From assembly GCF_020520425.1 (NCBI RefSeq), contig NC_079491.1:2294001-2358000 (forward strand): DNA of 64,000 nucleotides, written 5' to 3'. The stretch is from Spinacia oleracea (lineage: Eukaryota > Streptophyta > Magnoliopsida > Caryophyllales > Amaranthaceae). The position numbers were made by a program, and so were the translations under genes. Shown in pieces: positions 1 through 11,614 of this stretch (position 1 is its first letter; the number at the start of each line of letters is the position of its first letter). The notes beneath the pieces are model-generated. The model was not told where the DNA came from and ran no database searches. It saw only the letters and a program-made list of their open reading frames with translations.

Positions 1-2176
1 GCAGAGGGAACCTCTTTCTGGACCTCGAGAACCGCAGCATCGGGGCCCGAAAGATCTACCATCTCCTTGTCTGGACTCTTCTCTCTTTCGAAAGGAAGAT
101 CAGCAGACTCCTTCTTCTCCTCAGCTACCTCAGGGACATCCGAGCCAGGAGCAAAATCGGCTTCAATCGCCTCCATCACCTTGGTGATATCCTGGATTTC
201 GATCCCCAAAACAGCAGATGGCTTCAGCGGAGAGGGGATGGTATCTTCCTCGATCAGCGGCTGATCCACGGGCGGCGGTTCAGCAACCACCACACTCTTT
301 AACTTCTGCCCTGGCAAGGGCATGAAGTGAAGAAGATTCTTAGGAGGAGGCATGACTTCCGAAACCGCTTCCTACATGGCAAGCGTTCAAAGATCAGTTT
401 CGGAAAAGGGGAGGAAGGATTACAAGAAAACTCCCAAGTCAGAGACCCCTTACCTTCTCCGAAGGCTGGGAAACCTTTGCCTTCTTCGGATGCGCAGATG
501 ACCTCAGAAGAGTGCTACCCTTCCTTTTTCTTTGATCCTAAAAGAAAAGGGAAACCGAGGGTCAATAAGCTTAAGAAGAGGACAAGGGGGAAATAAAGAA
601 AAAACAAGGTGAAATACCCGGTTCCTAGATAAAGAAAAATCTATCCGGGCCGGAGACGAAACCGAAGGAACGGCACGCGGCACAGCGTCAGTCCCAGGAC
701 CCTAGAAAAATGGTCCAGGACCAAGACGTTAGCCGACGGCCAACCAAAAAGAAAAAGACAAACAGAAACCGAGCCTATAAGTAAACACTCACCGGATCCG
801 AAGTTGTCTTCAACACAGGAAGCACAACCTTCACGGGAACAGCTTCAAAAGAGGAGGCAGAATCACACGGATTAGCTCGAACTTCGGATATCCGAGCAAC
901 ACCCGAGGGAGACAACACGTAATCCTTCAGGCGAGGATTACGAGGATTATCTTTTCCAAACTTGTACTCAGGAGCCGGGTCGTGGATAGTCTTCAAATCC
1001 AAAGAAATGCCCAACTTCTTAGGATCAATGCAGCTAAAGCCGTACTCTGCAAAAACAAAGCACAAAATATGTCAGTAAAACGAAACAGGAAAGAGAAGGA
1101 CAAACTCACTGAAAAAACGGTCCCAGCCGAAGACACCTACCCCTGTCAAAAATCCTGCTGAGAACGGCAACAGCAAGAATGTCCTCCCGCAAAATGTAAT
1201 TAAGGTTCGGGAGCCAGCTAGACGGCAGTCTATAATTATCCCCCTGAGCCAAGAACCACTGAAGGAGATCCACATAGTGGCGATGATTCCGATCCGGAGC
1301 TGCCACGCCCCTCATATCAGGATCAGGAGCCACGAACCACTTTGGAGGACGATAAAAATTGGGATGCTTCGGATCCGTCGGCACACGAACGAGCAACCAC
1401 TCCGTCTTCCAATTGTGGTCAGAGCTAAGGTAAGGGTACGCCGTAATGTAGTTCGGCTCCCCCCTCTTTCGGGACTTTTTGTTGACGATGGTCCACCAAC
1501 CATACCCATCACCCTTGGAAGCATGATTGAGAACCAGATCATGAAGATCCCGAAAAACAGCGACAGAGCAAGGGAAATTGACAAAGTCACACACCCCTCT
1601 AAATCCGATTATGTGCCTCATAGATTTGGGTGTAAGCTGGGCCAAACTAATGTTGTACGACACCAAGAGCTCGGATACGAACGAATCCAAGGGAAAACGG
1701 AGACCATTATCCAAATGATGAGTGTACACGGAAATGAATCCTCTCGGTGGATGGGTCACCCGAGGACGCTCCTGTTCAGGAAGCTCGCACCAGTACCTCA
1801 AGGCATGCTGAATTCCGTATAGCTCCTCGGCCTTCCGATGATAATTCCCCAACTTCGCTTCTACCAACCAGTCACCACTGACCGATTTCTCCAACGGACC
1901 ATCGATCTTGGTGGTCTCGTGCAAAATTGAGGCATACTTGCCCTTCGGATCAGCTTCCGTCCAATGAACTGGAAACTCAGGGTAATGACGACGAACACCC
2001 GAAGAGCCGGCCTTCTTACCAGAAGTAACTCGTTCGGATACACCAGAACCGCCAGCGGCACCATCTCTAGAAGCATCCCAACCACTTGAAGACTTATGTA
2101 CCTTCCCCGAAGGCACATCCTCCTTCTCACCAGAGGACTCAACGACGAACTTACTCTTTCCCCTATTCCTTGCCAT
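1..2176 (-). CDS. Antisense ORF with Transposase_28-like ('putative gypsy type transposon') domain, partial
   Basis: Reading leftward, the ATG is at 2176 and the first long exon runs to about 1106 (356 codons). It starts with a basic, Ser/Gly-rich segment (MARNRGKSK...) and continues with a globular part rich in Trp and Tyr (HYPEFPVHWTEADPKGKYAS, LTPKSMRHIIGF, PPKWFVAPDPD). That pattern resembles plant proteins labelled 'putative gypsy type transposon' (PF04195). A GTGAGT donor follows near 1107. A second exon of about 90 codons lies at about 775-1050 (CIDPKKLGISLDLKTIHD), with a GTGAG donor near 795. A third, acidic exon runs from about 350 off the window edge (PLIEEDTIPSPLKPSAVLG). I could not make the exon 1/exon 2 junction keep frame, so the copy may be slightly decayed. 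The function is unknown. It is element-encoded, not a host gene. Confidence 0.6.
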
Positions 2177-2616
2177 GGCCGCCGTGCTTTCGATCTAGGG
2201 TTTAGATTGAGGAGTAGAGGAAAGATCAAAAAAATAAGTAAAAACTCAGAAACAAGTTACCTTTTCCCGAAGCGGAATTCGCCGACAAAACGAGTGACAC
2301 AAGTTCCCGAAGTCTAAAGCTGACTGAATTCCGTAGATCTGAAGAAACTTGAAAACTGCGATCGCCGGAATTTAGAGAGAGAATGGGTTTGAAAGAAAGA
2401 GTAAAAAGTTCGAAAGGAGCAAAGCACCCAGTATTTATAGAAAAGAAAGGGGGCGCATCAACTTCCTCAACCCACGATCTCCACGACACAATACAAATCC
2501 CAACACTTGTCATCAATGCAAATCATCCCTTTTCAAAAAAAAAAGAGGGAACTTTTGGACTTCTGACAATTGGAAACCCACCCATTTAATTATAAATGGA
2601 CCGGGTCTGGGGGGCA
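1..2616 (+). mobile_element. 3' internal part of Tat-like Ty3/gypsy retrotransposon
   Basis: This stretch lies directly left of a TG...CA-bounded LTR. It ends with a G-rich run (CTGGGGGGCA, about 2607-2616) that looks like a plus-strand polypurine tract, so the element reads left to right and begins outside the window. Between the tract and the window edge lies a reading frame on the opposite strand (separate entry). An extra antisense frame between pol and the 3' LTR is a known feature of some plant Tat-lineage elements. No reverse transcriptase or integrase is visible here, so the lineage is inferred from the antisense frame type. Confidence 0.55.
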
Positions 2617-3038
2617 TGTTGTTTGGGCTCCCAATTGATTCTCAATTGGGCCACTAAGTCCAAAGCCCAATGGCTCTAAACAAACAGCATCAAACCTACC
2701 AAATGGCTAGTCAGCCATCCATCAAAGCCCAAGGCCCAATAGCAATAAATGACCTATGGGCATTTATTATGCAAACACTATAAATAGGCCGCCAAGGCTC
2801 ACACCTCAAGGTACGTCCAATTTATCGCCTTAAGACTACTCTTCTAGAGAACTTCTCTCTAGAATCCGAGCATCATTCTTACTTAGGCATCGGAGGGGCT
2901 TTCCTCGGAAACACCCCCGAGGCTAGTGACTTTGCTCTTGTGCAGGTGAATTCAGACTCTACTCATTCAAGCAAGCAAGATCTTCAACACATACAAAATG
3001 GCCTTCATTCGAAGCCCATTGTTTCCATCTTTACAACA
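2617..3038 (+). repeat. LTR (probable 3' LTR) of the Tat-like element
   Basis: A 422 bp segment begins TGTTGT and ends ACAACA, preceded by a G-rich polypurine-like run. A TATAAATAG box lies inside (about 2781). Immediately after its end, AVT1-like exon sequence begins (from about 3040), so the right junction is the element/target boundary. The partner LTR is outside the window. Confidence 0.65.
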
Positions 3039-3088
3039 CCGGAACAAAGAGTATTATCAGTAGTATTATACTTAGACCTTTACACGCC
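3039..3088 (+). pseudogene. AVT1-like exon 2 fragment (copy F)
   Basis: About 46 bp match exon 2 of the AVT1-like copies at 8732 and 22642, coding for KRVLSVVLYLDLY with only two or three differences. It abuts the LTR end at 3038, so the retroelement appears to have landed in this exon. The match stops abruptly near 3088. Confidence 0.7.
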
Positions 3089-3745
<657 letters not shown>

Positions 3746-3785
3746 ATATATATAAAATATAAAATTTTAAAGCAATTCACAAAAT

Positions 3786-4765
3786 TCACCACTACTCCTC
3801 TTCAAGACTGTATTCAATGGCCTCAATACAATCATAGGTAAACTCTACTCTTATTCATCGACTCGATTTTACAACAACTATAAGTTTATATATGTTTTCT
3901 TATAGCGCCTACCCGGTATTTCCTATCTTGTACACTTCTATCAAGAAGAAACATCAATTCTCCAAGGTACATATTCCTAGGTTATGCTATGTTCTCTTCA
4001 CCTGTTTTGGTTTGATGTTTCTAGTTTCGGGTCTGGTGTGGTTAAAATTTTGAATGATTTGAATAGGTTGAATCTTCTAATGATGTTGGTGGAACTTATT
4101 TCAACAGTTTGATGTGTTAAACTGTTAATGATGTTGGTAGAACTTTTTTCATGGAAGATATTACTCATTGGATTTTTCTGTGCAACAATATGCTACACAT
4201 CAAAGACAATGCTTGGATATATGATGTTTGGTTCATCATTACAATCTCATATAACATTGAATCTTCCAACCCATAAGCTAAGCTCAAAAATCGCGATATA
4301 TACAACATGGATAAGTCCGTTATCAAAATATGCATTGTTGATGGAGCCAGTTGTAGCAACTACTGAGAGTTGATTTCCTAATTACCAGAACAATAAGGGG
4401 TTCAAAACGTTGCTAAGAACTTCCTTGGTTGTTTCACAAGTAATCGTTGTACTAACAATTTCGTTCTTCGGAAGTCTGATGTCACTGGTTGAATTGGAGC
4501 CTTGATGAGTGCGACATTTTCGATCGCAATTTCATGCATTTGCTATCTAAAGATTTCGCTGAATAACTGGAGAAGTAACCGAGATCGGTTAAACGGGTGT
4601 TCATCAAGATGCTTGCACTTATGAGTATTGTATTTGTAGTACTAGGTACTTATACATCGTTGTGAAATATAATTAAGGAAATCATTATAAATCATAAGGT
4701 ATAAGAATATAATCTTTATTTATTTAAGATGGATTCTGGCATGGCTTCAATTTGCAAATTGTTGC
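3786..4765 (+). pseudogene. AVT1-like transporter pseudogene, internally deleted (copy A)
   Basis: Three pieces of the gene lie in order: the end of exon 1 (to 3837, donor GTAAAC), the last 85 bp or so of exon 2 (about 3880-3966, YPVFPILYTSIKKKHQFSK, donor GTACAT) and exon 3 (from 4158, LLIGFFCATICYTSK...). Most of intron 1 and exon 2 is missing. Exon 3 carries an in-frame TGA after TTES (near 4370) where copy B reads through, and further frame breaks follow after SFFGSLMSLV. The intact family are eleven-helix tonoplast amino-acid/proton antiporters or symporters of the AAAP superfamily. This copy is non-functional. Confidence 0.85.
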
Positions 4766-6660
4766 TTAAGTTCAAGCAAAATTTATCGAATAACTATTGA
4801 TATTACTAAATAACTATTGATTTAGTTTTAATATCATTCCAATTTAAGTAAACTATTTACGGTGTTTATGTAATTAAAATAGTTATATAAGCATTGTAAA
4901 ATATAAGGAATATAACATATTATATTATATATTATACAAAAAACTATATGTTCGTTTATTATATATTATTTATGCACAATTAGCCCAATATCCTAACATA
5001 TTCTGTTCCTGATTACAAAATTTTCACTGATTGTACACTTGACCGGTTATTCTTAATTGACCTTAATAACCTAGACAATTAATGCATACAAATTGAAGTA
5101 TTAAGTATTGAAAAATTAACAAAAATTTAATTCGAGTTACTATTGATTAAACAAATTCATTCAACAAAATACAAACCACACTACTCGTGCATAATTATAC
5201 TACTGATTAAACAAATCATAAATTATACAACTCAGACATAATTAAGAACAAACCAAAAATAAAAAGTAAAAAGTAACTCAAAAAACAAGAGGAAAATTTA
5301 AGTAATTAAAAAATTCTTGTAAAATATGTATATGAATTTTTTTTTTCTTCGTAATTATCACCTTATAAAGTTCAATTTATTTTAAATTTATACAATTTTA
5401 TTTCAAAATTACCACCTTATGCTTATACAAAACTTTAAAGTTATCACCGCTTAACCAAAATATATACACTCCCTCTCTCATTTTTTCTTTAGTAAAAAAC
5501 ACTTAATTAGCAGAAAACCCTGGATGCTCATGGTCATCATTGCAAAAAAAAAAAAAAAAAAAAAACAAAAAGCCAACTATAGTCCCGGCTAATATTTTAT
5601 AAATAGATTTCCAACTTGAAACTATTTTCCTATTATCTTATAAATAATATTATTTCCAATTTCAAACAATTTATAATACATATAGAAAACGGTAATTTGA
5701 AGGGTAGGAGAGCCCGTGATCCTATATAAACCCCACATCAGCCACCCAGATGACCGATGTGGGACTTAAGTCCCATAACCTTACAATGGACCATAACAAC
5801 TTATCACATAAATGCAGGCTCAAGTATTTTCAAAAGAACTTCTAAGCCACTATTCAAAGACTGATCAAACTAAAGCATCAAGCAAAATAAAATCATGCAT
5901 TAAAGGTTGCGTCAAAAAGATGAATGGATGCAAGAGAATAGCATAAATAATCGACAAGATCATGGTGTGGAATAAAGGAAGAAGAATTAGGATAAGATTA
6001 AAAGTGAAAATAGGAGAGGAAAAAAATGAAAAAATAAAGTAATAGGCTCCACAAACGGAAAACGTAGGACTCGTTCGGTATTGCTTTCAATATCATAATT
6101 AGTTTTGTGCATAAATCTGTTGAATGATCGAGTCACTACAACAACGACAAAAAAAAGACGTTAGAAAATACGAATTACACATTATATATCAATTCACCAC
6201 GCAAAAGTACGATTACATCTTGATTCTTTATATTATATACGTAATCCATAGCAATTTAATTGTTCTAGAAACTATAATAATTATATTTTTGGTAGAACTT
6301 TAATGTTACTGGAATTCTATTCCTTATAAAATTATTATCTTATTTAAATACTAAATTTAATAATCTAATTATTCATAAATTATTTTGTACGTGCCACTTT
6401 AATTAGTTTTTTTAATTCTAGAATAAATTGTATATTTGTATTTTAATTCGACGAAATTTAATGAGACGCTTATGTAGACCATCCCAACGCTCGTAATAAA
6501 TAAATAAAAAATAAAAAAAACTCCTCATTTATAGACGTACATATTAGATTAGATTGACAAGAGAAAAGGATTAATAGATTAATTAATCAAATTAACAAAT
6601 AAAAAAATCCCTAAAAAAAACAATACGTTCTCTCTCGTTTTGTTTCTCCTAAAACCCTAG
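4766..6660. other. AT-rich intergenic DNA
   Basis: No coding sequence is recognised. It contains a poly-A run (5545-5564), an snRNA-type promoter-like block on the minus strand (separate entry) and, from about 6290, the 5' flank of AVT1-like copy B, which is duplicated at 17547. Confidence 0.7.
5716..5778 (-). promoter_or_regulatory. snRNA-type USE plus TATA pair, no recognisable RNA downstream
   Basis: On the minus strand the sequence GTCCCACATCG matches the plant snRNA upstream sequence element (RTCCCACATCG). About 24 bp further on comes TTTATATAGG, a TATA-like box. In plants this short spacing is typical of Pol III snRNA promoters, while Pol II ones have about 10 bp more. The sequence that should be transcribed (leftward from about 5700) does not resemble U6, U3 or 7SL. 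It may be a relic or part of a dispersed repeat. Confidence 0.4.
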
Positions 6661-6929
6661 CTAGTAGACTTTCATGGAGGTGGATAAATTCATTAGATCA
6701 TCAAGTGAAGGTCACACTTCATTATTCAAGACGGTATTCAATGGCCTCAATACTATCATAGGTAAACTATATTCTTACTCATCGACTCGATTTTATAAAT
6801 TTCGTTAACATTCACCCGTGTATATAATGGACAGTTGAGTCAATTTTATATCTGAAAATTGACATTGTTTGAGTTTAATCTACTTTTCTTTATCATTGTT
6901 TTTCTGCAAAACTAAAGTATCAAGAAGTA

Positions 6930-7085
6930 GACCTGGTTATCGGGCGGGTCGGGTCAGGGTCGGTGCGGGTCAAAAGAGGGTCGGGTATTGAAAGGGTCGT
7001 TTTTAGCGGGTCGATAATGGGCGGGTCAAAAGCGGGTCGCGGGTCAATAGCGGATCATTAGTGGGCGGGTCAATAAACGAGCAAT
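6930..7085. repeat. GCGGGTC-rich degenerate repeat (hAT-MITE-like debris)
   Basis: Many copies of GCGGGTC, GGGTCGGGT and AGCGGGTC lie in a 150 bp stretch in intron 1 of copy B. A similar GGTCGGGT-rich stretch lies at 34555-34830. Such sequence is common at the ends of plant hAT MITEs, but I could not find matching terminal repeats here. Confidence 0.5.
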
Positions 7086-7296
7086 GAAAAATGAAAAACA
7101 AGAGAGCCATGTGCAAGTACAAGTGAATACGAAACTATACACGTAATTTTTTGTATCATTACTATTTTAATTTTCAAGAACTAATTGAATAATGCAGAAT
7201 TCTTGAATGTTTTAACGAGAGAAAAGGATGATTATGGCATTTCTTGGATGGTTAATGTTACGATAGATTAGCATCCTAATCAGATAAATATTCTAA

Positions 7297-8107
7297 GGGG
7301 CCGTTTGGTTCACACGGGGTAAACGGAATGGAATCAAGAAAGGGTTTGAAAAGGAATGGAATGGAAAACCCTTTCTTGACACAAGTTGTTTGTTTTGCGA
7401 AAAATCACAATGAAACGTTCTATAACACCACCACCCCTTTTTCTTCAATCGACAAAAACCACCACCACCATCCCTCTGCCACCTCTACATTCGGTTGATT
7501 TCTTCCCTTCTTCCGCCTCTACTACCCACCGACGGCCTGCATCGCCATTCGTTGCGCGCGAATTTCTCTCCCCTCCTTGCGGCGCGATTTTCTCTCCCCT
7601 CCTGGTGTTGCTTCTCTCCTTGCGCCGCTGCTTCCCTCGGCTCTCCTCGCGGCGCAGCACGCTTCACAGATCTATTTTTTTTAAGATCTCCTCACGGCGC
7701 GGCTTCATCGGGGGTGGGGTGGTTGTTTTTGTGGCAGGTAAGGTGGTTATGGTGGTGGTTGGATGATTTCGGTGGGGATTAGGGTGGTTTCGGTGAGGGT
7801 ATGGTGGTCTTGAAGTGGTTGAGTAGGTTTGTTTGGGCGGCACAGGTGGTTGAAGCGGTGGGTCAGGTGATGTTTTGGTGGAGGTGTTGGTCAAAGACGG
7901 TCAAAGTGGCAGTTAAGTTGGTTGGATGAAGAAGAGTTTGGGGGTTAGCCTGATTCCTTGGGGTAGGGTGATGAATCAGAGTAGAGGGAAATAGGGGAAT
8001 CATAAGGGTAAAGGGAATGATTAAATTGATCAATCAAACAACAACAAAGGGAATCAAGGTAGTTGATTGCCTTTCCCTTTGTTGAAACCCCCCAACCAAA
8101 CGCCCCC
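7297..8107. mobile_element. PIF/Harbinger-type non-autonomous element
   Basis: The ends are inverted repeats (GGGGCCGTTTGGTT at left, AACCAAACGCCCCC at right) flanked by TAA on both sides (7294-7296 and 8108-8110), the usual PIF/Harbinger target. The 811 bp element has an unusually GC-rich interior (7420-7760) with no transposase. It is absent from intron 1 of copies D1 and D2, so it arrived after the duplication. Confidence 0.75.
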
Positions 8108-9199
8108 TAAGCATATTAGTACTAGGAATACCAGTACTGTACGTTTTATAATATATTTGAGTAGTACTCCTAAGTTAGATTGAGTTAATTAGAACTCCTA
8201 ATATGTTTGTATTATGTATGTTGGGAAAATCAATGATAATAACCAGACTTTGATCAATATTTGTCAGTTAACGAGCTAGAAAAAAGGATTATTTAATCAA
8301 TGGATTATTATTTGTCACGAATTTACAAATGTGTATTGCTAAATGCAGAAATTAAAATGACCAAAATACCCCAAAAGATAAAAAAAAAATATATATTAGT
8401 GTCGCACTTAACCAAACCGATAATTGATTTTATAGATTTGAACAATTAAACAAGCGTACACAAATTTACAAAAAAGGATTTCATATTTGTCACAAATTTA
8501 CAAATTTAATTACAAATTTTTACTAATTTTATTCAATCATTTTTCATGTAGGAGTGGGTATACTATCAATGCCTTATGCCCTAGCTTCAGGAGGATGGTT
8601 AAGCTTAATCATTCTCTTCTCCATCTCCGGCGCAACATGCTACTCCGGCTTACTGACAAAACGATGCATGGACGCGAATCCTAGCATCAAATCTTACGTC
8701 GAAATTGGAGAGTTTGCGTTCGGAATGCTCGGAAAAAGAGTATTATCAGTAATATTATACTCAGACCTTTACATGGCATTAACCGGTTACTTAATTTTAG
8801 AAGGGGTAACTTACATGATCTTTTCCTTAATTTAAGATTAATTTTCATGGGATTAAAATTGGTGGGAATCAAACCTTTGTGATGATTATTTTTGTTGCTT
8901 TTCTACCAACAGTTTGGTTAAAAGATCTAAGTGTTCTTGCTTACATCTCGGCCACCGGTGTTATTTCTGGTGTTGTTATCCTCGCATTTGTGTTATGGGT
9001 TGGAGTATTTGATGATGTTGGTTTTCATTGTAAAGGTGAATTAAGCAATTGGAAAGGTATTACAACCTCTATGAGTTTATATATGTTTTCTTATAGCGCC
9101 AACCCGGTTTTTCCTACCTTGTACACTTCCATCAAGAAGAAACATCAATTCTCCAAGGTACATATTCCTAGCTTATGCTCTGTTCTCTTCACCTGTTCT

Positions 9200-9685
9200 T
9201 AGGGCTGTGCAAAAATTGGCCCAGGCCGAGAAAATGGACCGGACCGGACCGAAGGCAATCGGTCCGTTCTCCGGGTCAAGAAACATCAATTTCTGGTCTT
9301 CGATCTGATACGGTTTGGTCCGGTCAAAAACTCGATTTTGGACCATACCGATTTTTCCTTACTAAAATATAATATAAATTATTTAAAAATTTAATTCTCT
9401 CCTTTAATATGTTGTAAATATTACAATATTGTGATATACTTTATTTTAGCTTTCAAAAAGGACCTTAAACATTGGTTATTTTATATATTATTTTTTTATT
9501 TTTAGTAAAAAAGAAAAAATATATAGATATAGGTCCAACTGGTCCGGTCTGGGTTTTAGACTGATTTTTCATCTCTGGGTCCAGTCTAAGTATAATCGGT
9601 CCGGTCTTGAATTATCAACATTTCGGTCTTCGGTCCGGTCCGGGTTGGTCCGGTCCGGTCCGGGTTTGGACCGATGAACACCCTA
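9200..9685. mobile_element. hAT-type MITE in intron 2 of AVT1-like copy B
   Basis: The ends are TAGGGCTGTGCA and its approximate inverse TGAACACCCTA. The flanks show a weak 8 bp duplication (CCTGTTCT against AGTGTTAT, 5 of 8). The interior near both ends is rich in GGTCCGGTC-type repeats. The same element sits at the same intron position in copy D2 (23114), so it was present before the copies separated. Confidence 0.7.
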
Positions 9686-10426
9686 AGTGTTATGGTCTGA
9701 TTTTTCTAGTTTCTAGTTTGATTTTTCTAGTTTCTGTCATGGTGTAGTTAAAATTTCGAATAATTTGAATAGTTTGAATGTGCTAATGATGTTGGTGGAA
9801 CCTTTTTTTCATGGAAGGTATTACTCATTGGATTTTTTTGTGCAACAATATGCTACACATCAATGGCAATACTTGGATATATGATGTTTGGTTCAACGTT
9901 ACAGTCTCAGATAACATTGAATCTTCCAACCCATAAGCTAAGCTCGAAAATTGAGATATATACAACATGGATATGTCCGTTATCAAAATATGAATTGTTG
10001 ATGGAGCCACTTGCAACAACTACTGAGAGTTGGTTTCCTAATTACCAGAACAAAAAGTGGTTCAAAATGTTGCTAAGAACTTCCTTGGTTGTTTCACAAG
10101 TAGTCATCGCGTTGACGATTTCGTTCTTCGAAATTCTCATGTTACTTGTTGGAGCATTAATGGGTGCAACATCTTCAATCACGATTCCATGTTTATGTTA
10201 TCTGAAGATTTCGAGGAATAACCAGATAAATAACCAGAGATCGGTTGAACGGGTATTCATCAAGCTGCGTGCACTTATGAGTATTTTCGTTGTAGTACTA
10301 GGTACTTATACATCGTCGAGAAATATAATTAAGGAAAGCATTAGGCAACATAAGGTATATGAATCTAATATTTATGCACTTCAAGTTTTGGATTTATGGC
10401 AATTCAATTTGCAAATTGTTGTTTAA

Positions 10427-11614
10427 GTTCAAGCAAACTTTATAGAATACCTGGGAAAAACTGAGCAATGTCACAGAATAAGATAAATATGAGAGAAAAG
10501 ATAGTCATCATTTCCTTTCCTCTAGCTTCTTCATCTCTTTCCAAATATCTAAACAACATAAAAAAATTATTGCAATTACAAATCTATAATCAAACTGATA
10601 ATGAAAAGGAATTTTTTTTTTAAACGTCATTAATGTAAGTGATTAATTATAAGCCTAGGTCGAAAACAAACCTGAAAGATTAATGAGGATGAGATCTGAA
10701 AAATTAAGGAACTTTAAATTGGAAGATGGGAGGTCGAGTAAACAGGAATAAATAAAATGGTTAGAATTTTCATGAGAGAAGTTTAAATCAATTGTTTCAA
10801 ATTTTCAATGGCTTGAATTCTGGAGAAAGAGCGTCATGAATGTAAGAGGAGGACATGTGTCTTGCAAACTTCCCTATTATATTAAATACTAGTCTTATAT
10901 GCACACAATGAGTGCGGAAGTATTAAAATAAAAATAAAAATTGTATTATCATATATATCACCACAGATTCCAGGCAATAAAAATTGTCCACAAAGTTCAT
11001 TTTATAAAAATTATGCATTATATAGATAAAAAATTAGTAAGTTCATTGATTGGATTCTCATAAAAATAGGTGTGATATAAATGTTGAAAGAAATATTTCT
11101 ATTTGGTTATCCGTTAAAAATACAATCATATAAGTATATAATATACCAAGAAATATTTTGCACCAAAAAAATATACCAAGAAATATTTTGCACCAAAAAA
11201 ATATACCAAGAAATATTTTGCACCAAAAGAATATACCAAGAAATATTGAAGGAATGTTAATACAAGTTAGTAGGGGTGTTTTAGTCTATTCCAAGGGGAC
11301 ACCAAAGGTGGATTTAACTCTTCACTTATAGAATAGAGAATATAATAAGAAAGATAACATTAAAGTAAGAAAAACATAATCTTCAATGTATGTTCAAAGG
11401 AAGAAATTTGTATGTTCAAAGGAAATAGTTTCAATACTCATTTGTGTCTTTCAACCGCAGAAGATCTAGTCTCTCTGATGTCCTTTTCCTTGTTAACGTG
11501 GTTAATAACAATCATAAGCACGCCAACATAATTATTATACTTGAAATAAGTGACAATAAGGTAAGAGAGAGGGTAAGATGAGCATACCCAAAAGCTGAAG
11601 CGCTCAGGATATTA
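10427..11614. other. AT-rich intergenic DNA
   Basis: No coding sequence is recognised. It contains the 30 bp tandem repeat at 11141-11247. Confidence 0.7.
11141..11247. repeat. 30 bp tandem repeat, about 3.6 copies
   Basis: Units start at 11141, 11171, 11201 and 11231, reading ATATACCAAGAAATATTTTG followed by CACCAAAAAA. The first two units are identical, the third differs by one base (A to G), and the last is partial. Confidence 0.95.

Larger units (their letters stand above)
6674..10426 (+). pseudogene. AVT1-like vacuolar amino-acid transporter pseudogene, most complete copy (copy B)
   Basis: Exon 1 is 6674-6761 (MEVDKFIRSSSEGHTSLF..., ending at ATAG before GTAAAC). Exon 2 is 8552-9157 (VGILSMPYALASGGW, RCMDANPSIKSYVEIGEFAFG, LPTVWLKDLSVLAYISATG). 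Exon 3 runs from 9818 to the TAA at 10424 (YTSMAILGYMMFG, GALMGATSSITIPCLCYLKI, VVVLGTYTS). Helices and order match AVT1-type AAAP permeases, which move neutral amino acids across the tonoplast. The long N-terminal cytosolic region usual in the family is absent. Two one-base losses break exon 2: one at LILEG, where copy D2 has an extra A, and one at about 8879, shared with D2. Intron 1 holds a PIF/Harbinger element and GGGTC-rich DNA; intron 2 holds an hAT MITE. It probably makes no protein, unless an unseen splice bypasses both breaks. Confidence 0.8.

Noticed and set aside
1277..1822. 181-codon plus-strand frame
   Set aside because: It lies opposite the better frame of the antisense element gene, and its composition shows no family features.
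7386..7894. Several overlapping frames on both strands in the GC-rich interior of the PIF element
   Set aside because: They are low-complexity, Arg/Ser/Pro-rich, mutually overlapping frames, as expected where stop codons are rare.
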